Shown one piece after another: positions 34,012 to 41,451 of a DNA stretch of 64,000 nucleotides. The translations under genes and the position numbers were made by a program. The notes beneath the pieces were generated by a model. That model was not told where the DNA came from and made no database searches. It worked only from the letters and a program-made list of their open reading frames with translations. Numbering within the stretch: position 1 is the first letter of the stretch; every line of letters starts with the position of its first letter. Source of the stretch: Micromonospora luteifusca (GTDB lineage Bacteria > Actinomycetota > Actinomycetes > Mycobacteriales > Micromonosporaceae); the NCBI RefSeq assembly GCF_016907275.1, contig NZ_JAFBBP010000001.1:3648001-3712000 (forward strand), in the 5' to 3' direction.

Positions 34012-34041
34012 TCACCCCGGGCGGCGAACCGCCCGGGGTGA
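34012..34041 (-). terminator. Hairpin downstream of the FKBP gene
   Basis: TCACCCCGGGCGG and CCGCCCGGGGTGA form a perfect 13-bp stem with a CGAA loop. It ends the minus-strand FKBP transcript just upstream of the SCO6745-family gene. Confidence 0.7.
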
Positions 34042-34132
34042 CGCCGAACCTACTGCCGCTGGGTGACGGGCCGGAAGCCCCATGTGAACAACTCCATCGC
34101 GCCTCGGCAACAACCGGGGCGATCCGGACAGG

Positions 34133-34813
34133 TCACTGGGCGGCGAGAACGTCCACCACGAAGCGCAGCGGGCCGGTCGGCCGCCCACCGGCAGCGGCCT
34201 CGTCGTTGCCGTACGCCAACTCGCCCGGGATGTCGAGCAGCACCCGGCTGCCCACGGTCACGCCGACCAGACCCTGGTCCCAGCCGGGGATGACCTGGCC
34301 CACGCCGATCGGGAAGGAGGCTGGCTGGCCGGAGCTCCAGGAGGAGTCGAACTCCTTGCCGTCCTTGTAGAACACGCCCAGGTAGTTGGTGGTGATGGTC
34401 TGACCCTTTTGCACCGCCGGGCCCGTCCCCTTGATCAGCGGGGTGACCGTGAGCTTCTTCAGCTCACCCTTGCCCGCTTCGACCGTCGGCTTGCTGCCCA
34501 GCGCCGGGTCGGCGCCGGCCGGCAGCTGCGGGGCCGGGGGCGCGCCGGCCGCGTCGGGGGCCGGAGCGGAGGCGGACGGGGTCGCGTCGGCCTGGGTCTT
34601 GGGCTTGTCGTCGCCCCCGCCGATCGCCACGAAGACGCCGATCAGCACCGCGGCCACAGCGACGGCGGCGAAGCCACTGATCCACGCGTTGCGGCGCCGC
34701 TTCGCATCGGCGGCCTTCTTCTCCGCCAGCTGGGCGGCCAGCCGGCGGCCCGACTTGGTCGCCGGGCTCTGGTCCTGGCCTGCCGACCGGTTCTGCTGCG
34801 TCCGCTCGCTCAC
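34133..34813 (-). CDS. FKBP-type peptidyl-prolyl cis-trans isomerase, membrane-anchored
   Basis: From GTG 34813 the frame gives 226 residues: a Lys/Arg-rich cytoplasmic head, one transmembrane segment (about 46-68, GFAAVAVAAVLIGVFVAIG), a Pro/Ala linker and an FKBP domain (about 125-226) with VIPGWDQGLVGVTVGSRVLLDIP. It should catalyse prolyl isomerisation of exported proteins at the outer face of the membrane. Confidence 0.88.
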   Translation of the reverse strand: MSERTQQNRSAGQDQSPATKSGRRLAAQLAEKKAADAKRRRNAWISGFAAVAVAAVLIGVFVAIGGGDDKPKTQADATPSASAPAPDAAGAPPAPQLPAGADPALGSKPTVEAGKGELKKLTVTPLIKGTGPAVQKGQTITTNYLGVFYKDGKEFDSSWSSGQPASFPIGVGQVIPGWDQGLVGVTVGSRVLLDIPGELAYGNDEAAAGGRPTGPLRFVVDVLAAQ

Positions 34814-34960
34814 GTCGTCGACTCCCTGATGCGAAGGTGTGGCCGGCACCCGGTGCCGGGGGGAAAGCCGACGCACACGGTACTCGCACCACGGCCTACC
34901 GTGCCCGCCGTGGACACCTCGGATCGTCCAGCGAGGCATTTCCGAGGCGTTCCCGGGCGG

Positions 34961-35599
34961 TTATTCCGGGACCACCATGAAGTCGGTCACGAACGACGTC
35001 ACCCGGCCGTCGGCGGCCCGCCCGATCCAGGTGCCATAGCAGCCGTCGCCCCAGCCGGTGGCCACGGTGACGACGTTGGCACCGCTGGCCTCGTCCAGGA
35101 CGGCGGTGATCAGCCCCGGGACCGGCGACGAGGGCAACTCGGCCGGGATGAAAACCTCCTCGACCTGGTCTTCGTCCCAGCCCTCCAGGGCGGCGAGCGC
35201 CGTCGGGTCGGCGAGGGTGCCGGCGCCCGCGTCCACGCCGTACCCGAAGTAGTCGTCCGCGCCGAGTGTGGCGACGTCCTGGTCGCCGGCGACGGCCAGC
35301 TCCCAGCGGGTGGTCGGCTCGTCGGCGACCACCAGCTCCAGCGCGGCCACCCGCCGGTCCACCTCGGCGTCCTCGCGAAGCACCACTGCCACCCAGGCGC
35401 GGGCGGGATGCCGCCCCGGCGGCACGGTCACCGTGAACGCCTCGGCCTCCGGGCAGACCAGCGGGTCACACCCGACCACCCGGCCGGTCGGCAGCACGAT
35501 GTCGCCCACCGGGTGGGCCTCGATCAGGTACGCACCGTGCTCGTCGGTGAAGCGGGCACCGGGCGTCAGCAACCGGTCCAGATCAGGGGTGTACGGCAT
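34961..35599 (-). CDS. DUF4241 domain protein
   Basis: The 212-residue protein has the DUF4241 pattern: a central ARAWVAVVLREDAEVDRRVAAL, DDYFGYGVDAGAGTLAD and a C-terminal VVTVATGWGDGCYGTWIGR. Relatives are often found next to polymorphic toxin or SUKH-type immunity genes. Start ATG at 35599 with GAGG upstream. The function is unknown. Confidence 0.75.
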   Translation of the reverse strand: MPYTPDLDRLLTPGARFTDEHGAYLIEAHPVGDIVLPTGRVVGCDPLVCPEAEAFTVTVPPGRHPARAWVAVVLREDAEVDRRVAALELVVADEPTTRWELAVAGDQDVATLGADDYFGYGVDAGAGTLADPTALAALEGWDEDQVEEVFIPAELPSSPVPGLITAVLDEASGANVVTVATGWGDGCYGTWIGRAADGRVTSFVTDFMVVPE

Positions 35600-35672
35600 G
35601 AGGGCTCCTCCGGTGACCAGCGGCCGGCGGAGCGTACCCGGCCCGGCGGACACCGCCCTCGCTGCCGTACGG

Positions 35673-36698
35673 TCAGGCGCTCTTGCGGGGTGCCGTCTTG
35701 CGCGCGGCCGTCTTCTTCGCCGGCTCCGCCTTCTTCGCGGCGGTCTTCTTCGCGGCCGTCTTCTTCGCCGGCTCGGCGGTCTTCTTCTCCGCCGTCTTCT
35801 TCGCCGCGGTCTTCTTCGCCGGTGCCTTGGCCGCCTTCTTCTCGGCTGCCTTCTGCGCCGATCGGGCCGACGAGATGGGTGTCGGCTCGCCGCCACCACC
35901 ACCGCGCGTGGGTTGCTCGCCCCGGGCCGCCTTGGCGCGCTCCACCGAGGCCTTCAACGCGGCCATCAGGTCCACCGCGGCGGCCGGCGCCTCCTCGGCC
36001 TCCTCCGGCTGGACGACCTCCCGACCCTCCACCTTGGCGTCGATGACCTCCTGCAACGCCGCCCGGTAGTCGTCGGTGAAGACGTCCGGCTCGAACTCGC
36101 CGGTCATCGAGTCGATCAGGGAACTGGCCATCGCCAGCTCCGGCGGGCGCACCTTGAGGTCCTCGTCGAGGAAACCAAAACCCGGGGTACGGATCTCGTC
36201 CGGCCAGAGCATGGTGTTGAGCAGCAGCACACCCTCACGGACCCGAAGCGTGGCGAGCTGCTCCCGCTGGCGCAGCGCCACCTTGACGATGGCCACCCGC
36301 TCCGAGTCGATCAGCGCGTCGCGCAGCAGCACGTACGGTTTGGTCGCCGTGCCCTCCGGCTCCAGGAAGTACGCCTTGTTGTAGAGGATCGGGTCGACCT
36401 GCTCGGCCGGGACGAACTCCAGCACGTCGATCGCGCGTGAGCTGGTCAACGGCAGGTCGGCGAAATCCTCGTCGGTGAGGATCACCATCTCGCCGCCGCC
36501 GATGTCGTAGCCCTTGGCGATGTCGTCGTAGGTGACCTCCTCGCCGCAGACCGAGCAGGTGCGCTTGTATCGGATCCGGCCGCCGTCCTCACGGTGCACC
36601 TGGTGGAACCGAATGTCCTTCTCCTCGGTCGCGGAGTAGAGCTTCACCCCGATCGAGACGAGCCCGAACGACACGGCTCCCTTCCAGATGGCACGCAT
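35673..36698 (-). CDS. ku: Ku protein for non-homologous end joining
   Basis: The 341-residue protein has the bacterial Ku domain (residues 1-260): MRAIWKGAVSFGLVSIGVKLY, the zinc-like C-x-x-C pair CSVCGEE, and RAIDVLEFVPAEQVDPILY. The C-terminal 75 residues are repeats of KKTA/AKK, a lysine-rich tail known to aid DNA binding in some actinobacterial Ku proteins. It binds DNA ends and recruits LigD. It is divergent from the two ligD genes. Confidence 0.95.
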   Translation of the reverse strand: MRAIWKGAVSFGLVSIGVKLYSATEEKDIRFHQVHREDGGRIRYKRTCSVCGEEVTYDDIAKGYDIGGGEMVILTDEDFADLPLTSSRAIDVLEFVPAEQVDPILYNKAYFLEPEGTATKPYVLLRDALIDSERVAIVKVALRQREQLATLRVREGVLLLNTMLWPDEIRTPGFGFLDEDLKVRPPELAMASSLIDSMTGEFEPDVFTDDYRAALQEVIDAKVEGREVVQPEEAEEAPAAAVDLMAALKASVERAKAARGEQPTRGGGGGEPTPISSARSAQKAAEKKAAKAPAKKTAAKKTAEKKTAEPAKKTAAKKTAAKKAEPAKKTAARKTAPRKSA

Positions 36699-36783
36699 CC
36701 TGCGCTCCCTTCGCCGATATCGACCATGCTCGCATCCGAAAGAACCTGACGCGAGGTGTTCGGCCTGCTACTACAGTCGGGTC

Positions 36784-37725
36784 GTGCCTGGCGCGCCGCT
36801 CAAGCCGATGCTCGCGATGACCGGGCCGCTCCCGGCGGGTGACGGCTGGGCATACGAGTTCAAGTGGGACGGGGTTCGGGCGCTCGCCGACATCTCCGGC
36901 GGTGGTCAGCACCTGTACGCCCGCTCCGGCGTGGAGATCACCGCCGCGTACCCGGAGTTGGCCACGCTGCCCGAGCAGGTCGACGACGCGCTGCTCGACG
37001 GCGAGGTGGTGCTGCTGGGGGAGGGCGGTCAGCCGTCGTTCACCGCGTTGGCCGAGCGGATGCACGTGCGGGACCGGAACAGGGCGGCCCGGTTGGCCGC
37101 GGTCATGCCGGTCACGTACATGATCTTCGACTTGTTGAGGTTGAACGGCGACGACCTGACCGGCTGGTCGTACGAGCGCCGCCGCGAGGCCCTGGAAGGG
37201 CTCGCGCTCGGCGGTGCCCGGTGGGCGGTGCCGCCGATGTTCGCCGACGGCCCGGCCACCTACGACGCGGCCGGCGAGCACGGTCTGGAAGGTGTGATGG
37301 CCAAGCGGCTGGCCGCCGTCTACCGCCCGGGGGTGCGCTCTCCGGACTGGGTGAAGGTCAAGCTGGAGGTGACCGGCGACTTCGTCATCGGCGGCTGGCG
37401 ACCGGGCGCGCGCCGGATCGGCGGGCTGCTGGTCGGGGTGCCCGGCCCGGACGGCCGGCTGATCTACCGGGGTCGGGTGGGCGGCGGGATCGGCGCGGCC
37501 ATCGAGCGGCAACTCCTCGCCGAGCTGGAGCCGCTGCGGTCCGGCGCGTCACCGTTCGCGCCGGGTGTGCCGCGCGAGGATGCCCGAGGGGCCATCTGGG
37601 TAGAACCCCGGATGGTGGTGGAGGTGAAGTACGGCCAGCGCACGCCCGACGGCCGGCTGCGCTTCCCCCGAGTGCTGCGGTTGCGCCCGGACAAACCCCC
37701 GGAGGAGGTCGACGATGCCGGCTGA
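36784..37725 (+). CDS. ATP-dependent DNA ligase, LigD ligase-domain protein
   Basis: The 313-residue protein consists only of the ligase module. The AMP-acceptor lysine lies in EFKWDGVRA (K27) and motif III is in VTYMIFDLL. DWVKVK is motif V, and an OB-fold follows (GGLLVGVPGPDGRLIYRGRVGGG). The start GTG at 36784 lies 6 bases after TACAGT, so it may be leaderless. It seals ends joined by Ku and overlaps the polymerase gene by 11 bases. Confidence 0.92.
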   Translation: MPGAPLKPMLAMTGPLPAGDGWAYEFKWDGVRALADISGGGQHLYARSGVEITAAYPELATLPEQVDDALLDGEVVLLGEGGQPSFTALAERMHVRDRNRAARLAAVMPVTYMIFDLLRLNGDDLTGWSYERRREALEGLALGGARWAVPPMFADGPATYDAAGEHGLEGVMAKRLAAVYRPGVRSPDWVKVKLEVTGDFVIGGWRPGARRIGGLLVGVPGPDGRLIYRGRVGGGIGAAIERQLLAELEPLRSGASPFAPGVPREDARGAIWVEPRMVVEVKYGQRTPDGRLRFPRVLRLRPDKPPEEVDDAG

Positions 37726-38626
37726 GCGGCTACGGGTGGACGTCGAGGGCCGCCCGTTGGAGCTGTCCAACCTAGACAAGGTGCTCTATCCGGCGGCCGG
37801 CTTCACCAAGGGTGAAGTGATCGACTACTACACGCGGATCTCCCCGGTGCTGCTGCCGCACCTGCGGGACCGACCGGTCACCCGGATCCGCTTCCCCAAC
37901 GGGGTGGACGACAAGTCGTTCTTCGAGAAGAACACGCCGGCGGCGACCCCGGACTGGGTGCGCGTGGAGAATCTGCCCGCACCCGGGTCGACCAAGGGCC
38001 GGGAGACCATCGACTACGTGGTCGCCGACGACCTGCCCACCCTGGTGTGGCTGGCCAACCTGGCGGCGCTGGAGCTGCACACGCCGCAGTGGAAGGTCGG
38101 TGAGCACCCGGACATGCTGGTGGTCGACCTGGACCCGGGGCCGCCGGCCGGGCTCGCCGAGTGCTGCCCGGTGGCGGTGCTGATGCGCGACCGCCTCGCC
38201 CTCGACGGGATCGAGTCCTACCCGAAGACATCGGGCAAGAAGGGCATGCAGCTCTGCTGCCCGATCGCCGGCACCCAGTCGTCCGATGACGTGTCCGACT
38301 ACGCCAAGCGGATCGCGCAGGAGCTGGAGAAGGCGCATCCGAAGCTGATCGTGTCGAAGATGGCGAAGAACCTGCGCCCGGGCAAGGTCTTCATCGACTG
38401 GAGCCAGAACAACGCGGCGAAGACCACTGTGGCGCCGTACTCGCTGCGCGCCCAGTCGGTGCCGTCGGTGTCGACGCCGTTGTCCTGGGGTGAGGTCGAG
38501 GCCGGCGCCCGCGGCCGGAGGCCGGCCGTCCGCCAGTTCACCGCCGCCGAGGTCCTGGACCGGGTCGAGGAGTACGGCGATCTACTCGCCCCCCTGCTCG
38601 ACGGCGGCCCGGAACTGCCGGGCTGA
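37715..38626 (+). CDS. LigD polymerase-domain protein (DNA primase-type)
   Basis: The 303-residue protein has the LigD polymerase blocks: GFTKGEVIDYYTRISPVLLPH, ALELHTPQWKVGEHPD, VVDLDPG with the metal-binding Asp pair, and KTSGKKGMQL. It adds nucleotides to broken ends during end joining. Ligase and polymerase modules are separate genes here, and no phosphoesterase module is visible. Confidence 0.92.
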   Translation: MPAERLRVDVEGRPLELSNLDKVLYPAAGFTKGEVIDYYTRISPVLLPHLRDRPVTRIRFPNGVDDKSFFEKNTPAATPDWVRVENLPAPGSTKGRETIDYVVADDLPTLVWLANLAALELHTPQWKVGEHPDMLVVDLDPGPPAGLAECCPVAVLMRDRLALDGIESYPKTSGKKGMQLCCPIAGTQSSDDVSDYAKRIAQELEKAHPKLIVSKMAKNLRPGKVFIDWSQNNAAKTTVAPYSLRAQSVPSVSTPLSWGEVEAGARGRRPAVRQFTAAEVLDRVEEYGDLLAPLLDGGPELPG

Positions 38627-38786
38627 AAGGCCAGCGCGCGGCCCAAACAGCGCTGCCCGATCCGGTTCCGTTACATCGCCATCTGCCCTGCTCAGAGGGT
38701 CTTTCGTCGATGACTTCGGCATGTTCTCATACCCGAACAGCGACGTCATCGACCCCGCACCGCCTCCCTCATCGAAAGGTGCACCG

Positions 38787-39749
38787 ATGCGCAGAAGAAC
38801 GACCTTCCGACTGGCGGTCCTCACCGCCACCGCCGCGACGTTCCTGGCGTCCGGCGGCGCCTCCGGGGCACTCGCCACGGCCGCGCCCGCGACCGCCTCC
38901 CCGGGCGTCACCGCCTGTGAGCCGGGTGCCGACGCGCACAGCGCCGCCCGGGCCGCCGAGGGCGCCACCGCCCAGGAGCCGGAGCTGTACCCCAAGAACG
39001 AGGCGAACGCCTACGGCGTGATCAAGGACGCGCCGCGCCTGTCCAACGGCAGCGTCACCGTGCCGACGGTCTTCCACATGATCTCCGACCATCCGCTCAC
39101 CGCGGCCGAGACGACCAGGTGGAACACCCTGATCGCCGCGCAGATGACAGTGCTCAACGACTCGTACGCGGGCCGTACGGCGGGAGACGCCTCCAACACT
39201 CCGTTCCGGTTCTCGCTCGTCGACACGACGTGGACGGTGAACAGCGCCTGGTACACGGTCGTGCCGGGCAAGAACGAGCGGGACATGAAGAAGGCGCTGT
39301 ACACCGGCGACTCGGAGACCCTGAACGTGTACGCGGCCAACATCGGCGGCGGGCTGCTCGGCTGGGCGTACTTCCCGAAGGGCTACAACAACGGGCGCGA
39401 CTATATCGACGGCGTGGTGATGCTCGACGAGTCGATGCCGGGCGGCACGGCCGGCAAGTACGCCCTGGGCGACACGCTGACGCATGAGGTCGGGCACTGG
39501 CTGATGCTGGAGCACACCTTCGCGCACGGCTGCTCCGCGTCCGGCGACTTCGTCGCGGACACGCCGCGCGAGGCGGCACCGCAGTTCGACTGCCCGGTGG
39601 GTGCGGACACCTGCACCGCGCCCGGGCTCGACCCGATCCACAACTTCATGGACTACACGCAGGACTCCTGCATGAACATGTTCACCCCGGGTCAGGCCGA
39701 CCGGATGAGCGACGCCTGGCTGGCGTTCCGGGCCGGCGGGGCCGGATAG
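38787..39749 (+). CDS. Secreted M43-family zinc metalloprotease
   Basis: The 320-residue protein has a signal peptide (MRRRTTFRLAVLTATAATFLA) and the extended zinc site HEVGHWLMLEH (from about residue 233) with the third ligand His two positions after Glu, and the Met-turn MDYTQDSCMNMFTPGQADRM. This is the pappalysin/cytophagalysin type. Conserved cysteines suggest disulfide bonds. It follows ligD by 160 bases; a degenerate ligD fragment lies just after its stop. Confidence 0.9.
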   Translation: MRRRTTFRLAVLTATAATFLASGGASGALATAAPATASPGVTACEPGADAHSAARAAEGATAQEPELYPKNEANAYGVIKDAPRLSNGSVTVPTVFHMISDHPLTAAETTRWNTLIAAQMTVLNDSYAGRTAGDASNTPFRFSLVDTTWTVNSAWYTVVPGKNERDMKKALYTGDSETLNVYAANIGGGLLGWAYFPKGYNNGRDYIDGVVMLDESMPGGTAGKYALGDTLTHEVGHWLMLEHTFAHGCSASGDFVADTPREAAPQFDCPVGADTCTAPGLDPIHNFMDYTQDSCMNMFTPGQADRMSDAWLAFRAGGAG

Positions 39750-39758
39750 CCCACTGAG

Positions 39759-39850
39759 TGGCGGCGCTGGAGTTGCGCGCCGCAGTGGAGGGCCGGCGAG
39801 CACCGGGACAGGGTGGTCGACCTGGACCCGGTGCCGCCGGCCGGGCTCGC
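39759..39850 (+). pseudogene. Degenerate duplicate of part of the ligD polymerase gene
   Basis: This stretch matches 38061-38157 closely and in the same direction: TGGCGGCGCTGGAG, GCCGCAGTGGA, GTGGTCGACCTGGACCCGG and CCGCCGGCCGGGCTCGC all recur in order. Small gaps break the frame. In ligD the region encodes ALELHTPQWKVGEHP...VVDLDPG. It is the remains of a duplication whose copies now flank the ligD 3' end and the protease. Confidence 0.8.
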
Positions 39851-39911
39851 GACGGCGGCTTCGGAACTGTCGGTCCGCTGACCGCTGTCGACGACATCCA
39901 GGATCCTCGAC

Positions 39912-39937
39912 AACCTTCTGTGGGGTCGCCACGTGTT
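39912..39937 (+). promoter_or_regulatory. Candidate ECF-type promoter of the sigma factor gene
   Basis: AACC at 39912-39915 and CGTG at 39932-39935 are spaced by 16 bases, the usual AAC-N16/17-CGT layout of ECF sigma promoters. The GTG start follows 8 bases later. Autoregulation by the encoded sigma factor would be typical. Confidence 0.4.
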
Positions 39938-39943
39938 AGGGGC

Positions 39944-40462
39944 GTGACCGACCAAAAGAAACCACTGTCCGCGGCGGACCGGTCCTACGTCGCGTTCGTC
40001 GAGGTGGCGTGGCAGCGACATATTCGGCTGGCCATGCTGCTCAGCGGCGACCGGTGGCGGGCCGAAGAGTTGCTCCAGGACAGCCTGGTCAAGGTCTATG
40101 AGCGGTGGCGGCGGCTGTCCCGGCTCGGCGACCCGCACGCCTACCTACGCCGGGCCCTGGTCAACAACCACACGTCCAGTTGGCGGCGGCGTCGTCGCGA
40201 GAGTCTCTTCGCCGACGTCCCCGACCGGGCCACCCCGGCGGACGTCATCGGCCCGGACGCCATCGTCCTGCGCCGGGCGCTGATGTCGCTGCCGGCGAAG
40301 CAGCGAGCGGTGGTGGTGCTCCGCCACTACGAGGACCTGAGCGAGCGCGAGGTCGCCCAGGTGCTGGGTTGCTCGCTCGGCACCGTCAAGAGCCAGAACG
40401 CCCGGGCACTGGGCCGGCTTCGCCACCTCCTTGAGGAATCCTTCGACTCGGTAAGCAGGTGA
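39944..40462 (+). CDS. RNA polymerase sigma factor, SigE family (ECF type)
   Basis: From GTG 39944 the frame gives 172 residues with region 2 (FVEVAWQRHIRLAMLLSGD, AEELLQDSLVKVYERWRRL) and region 4 (ALMSLPAKQRAVVVLRHYEDLSEREVAQVLGCSLGTVKSQ). This is a SigE-family sigma factor of actinobacteria (TIGR02983 type). The next gene overlaps its end and encodes a membrane protein that probably acts as its partner. Confidence 0.9.
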   Translation: MTDQKKPLSAADRSYVAFVEVAWQRHIRLAMLLSGDRWRAEELLQDSLVKVYERWRRLSRLGDPHAYLRRALVNNHTSSWRRRRRESLFADVPDRATPADVIGPDAIVLRRALMSLPAKQRAVVVLRHYEDLSEREVAQVLGCSLGTVKSQNARALGRLRHLLEESFDSVSR

Positions 40463-40467
40463 TAGTC

Positions 40468-41352
40468 ATGAACGACATCGATGACCGTCTCGTCCAAGGG
40501 CTGCACGACATCGTCGACGGCGAAACGGACTCCGCGCCGCCGGTGGGCGCGCTGATCGAGCGCGGTCGACGGGGCCGCCGACGTCGGAGCACCGCTCTGG
40601 TCGGTACGACGTGCGCGCTGTTGGCGCTGGGCGTCGGCACCGCGCTGACCGTGACCACGAACTCCCCGCCGGACCGTCCCGCCGTCACCGCCGGGGCCGC
40701 CCGGCCGGAGTCGGTCCCGCCGGCGATGCGACTGGTCTCCGCTGCCGCCGCCAGCGAGAACATCAGTTACCGGATGCGGCTCACCAACTCCGGCCCGGGC
40801 GGGCTGACCTACGAGGGCGCGTTCGACCCGAGGACCGCTACCGGCTACGTCCGCGCGCCCAAGGACGATTCGGTCATGACCGAGTTGCTGATCAACGGCA
40901 CCCGCTACGAGGGCGGGGAACGACCGCAGGGCAAGCTGCCGGCGGACAAGGGCCCGGGCGAGACGTACGGCCGCTACGGGCAGTACCCGGGGAAGTACGA
41001 CCGGCTCTCCCTCTACGGTGACGGGAATGACGTGCTGGGTTCCGCCGAGCCCGACCCGGCCGCCCTCTTCGCCGCACTGAAGCGACAGAACGCGACAGTC
41101 ACCGAGAACCCGGACGGCTCGCTGCACTTCACCTATGCCGAGACCGGCAAGGACGGGTCGAGCAGCACGGCCGGCGACGTCACGCTGGACGGCGACGGCC
41201 GGATCGCGAAGGTGGCGCTCACGTTCACCTGGCAGTCGACGCTGAAGGGCCGGCTCGACACCGGGACGGGCGGCTCGACTCTCGAACTGTTCGACTACGG
41301 CGTCGACGTGACGGTCAAGCCCCCCACCGACGTGGTGATGATCAAGGAGTGA
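40468..41352 (+). CDS. Membrane protein, probable partner of the SigE-family sigma factor
   Basis: The 294-residue protein has a short cytoplasmic N-terminus, one transmembrane segment (about 44-63, ALVGTTCALLALGVGTALTV) and a secreted beta-rich domain. The layout matches single-span proteins encoded right after SigE-family sigma genes. ATG 40468 has AGGTGA upstream; GTG 40459 is in frame too. No zinc-anti-sigma motif is visible, so the inhibitory role is inferred from position. Confidence 0.7.
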   Translation: MNDIDDRLVQGLHDIVDGETDSAPPVGALIERGRRGRRRRSTALVGTTCALLALGVGTALTVTTNSPPDRPAVTAGAARPESVPPAMRLVSAAAASENISYRMRLTNSGPGGLTYEGAFDPRTATGYVRAPKDDSVMTELLINGTRYEGGERPQGKLPADKGPGETYGRYGQYPGKYDRLSLYGDGNDVLGSAEPDPAALFAALKRQNATVTENPDGSLHFTYAETGKDGSSSTAGDVTLDGDGRIAKVALTFTWQSTLKGRLDTGTGGSTLELFDYGVDVTVKPPTDVVMIKE

Positions 41353-41359
41353 TCCGCGA

Positions 41360-41391
41360 GGCCCGGCGTCCACACTTGTGGACGCCGGGCC
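41360..41391 (+). terminator. Strong hairpin after the sigma/partner operon
   Basis: GGCCCGGCGTCCACA and TGTGGACGCCGGGCC form a perfect 15-bp stem with a 2-base loop, 8 bases after the stop. Confidence 0.8.
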
Positions 41392-41413
41392 GGGGCGGGC
41401 CATCGGGCTTCGT

Positions 41414-41442
41414 GCCGGTGCGGGCGGACAGCCCGCACCGGC
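41414..41442 (-). terminator. Hairpin after the phytase-like gene
   Basis: GCCGGTGCGGGC and GCCCGCACCGGC form a perfect 12-bp stem with a 5-base loop, just beyond the minus-strand stop at 41452. Confidence 0.7.
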
Positions 41443-41451
41443 GGCGCCGGA

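Noticed and set aside
35673..35890. DNA-level repeat element inside ku
   Set aside because: The repetition follows codons for Lys-Lys-Thr-Ala and is explained by the lysine-rich protein tail.
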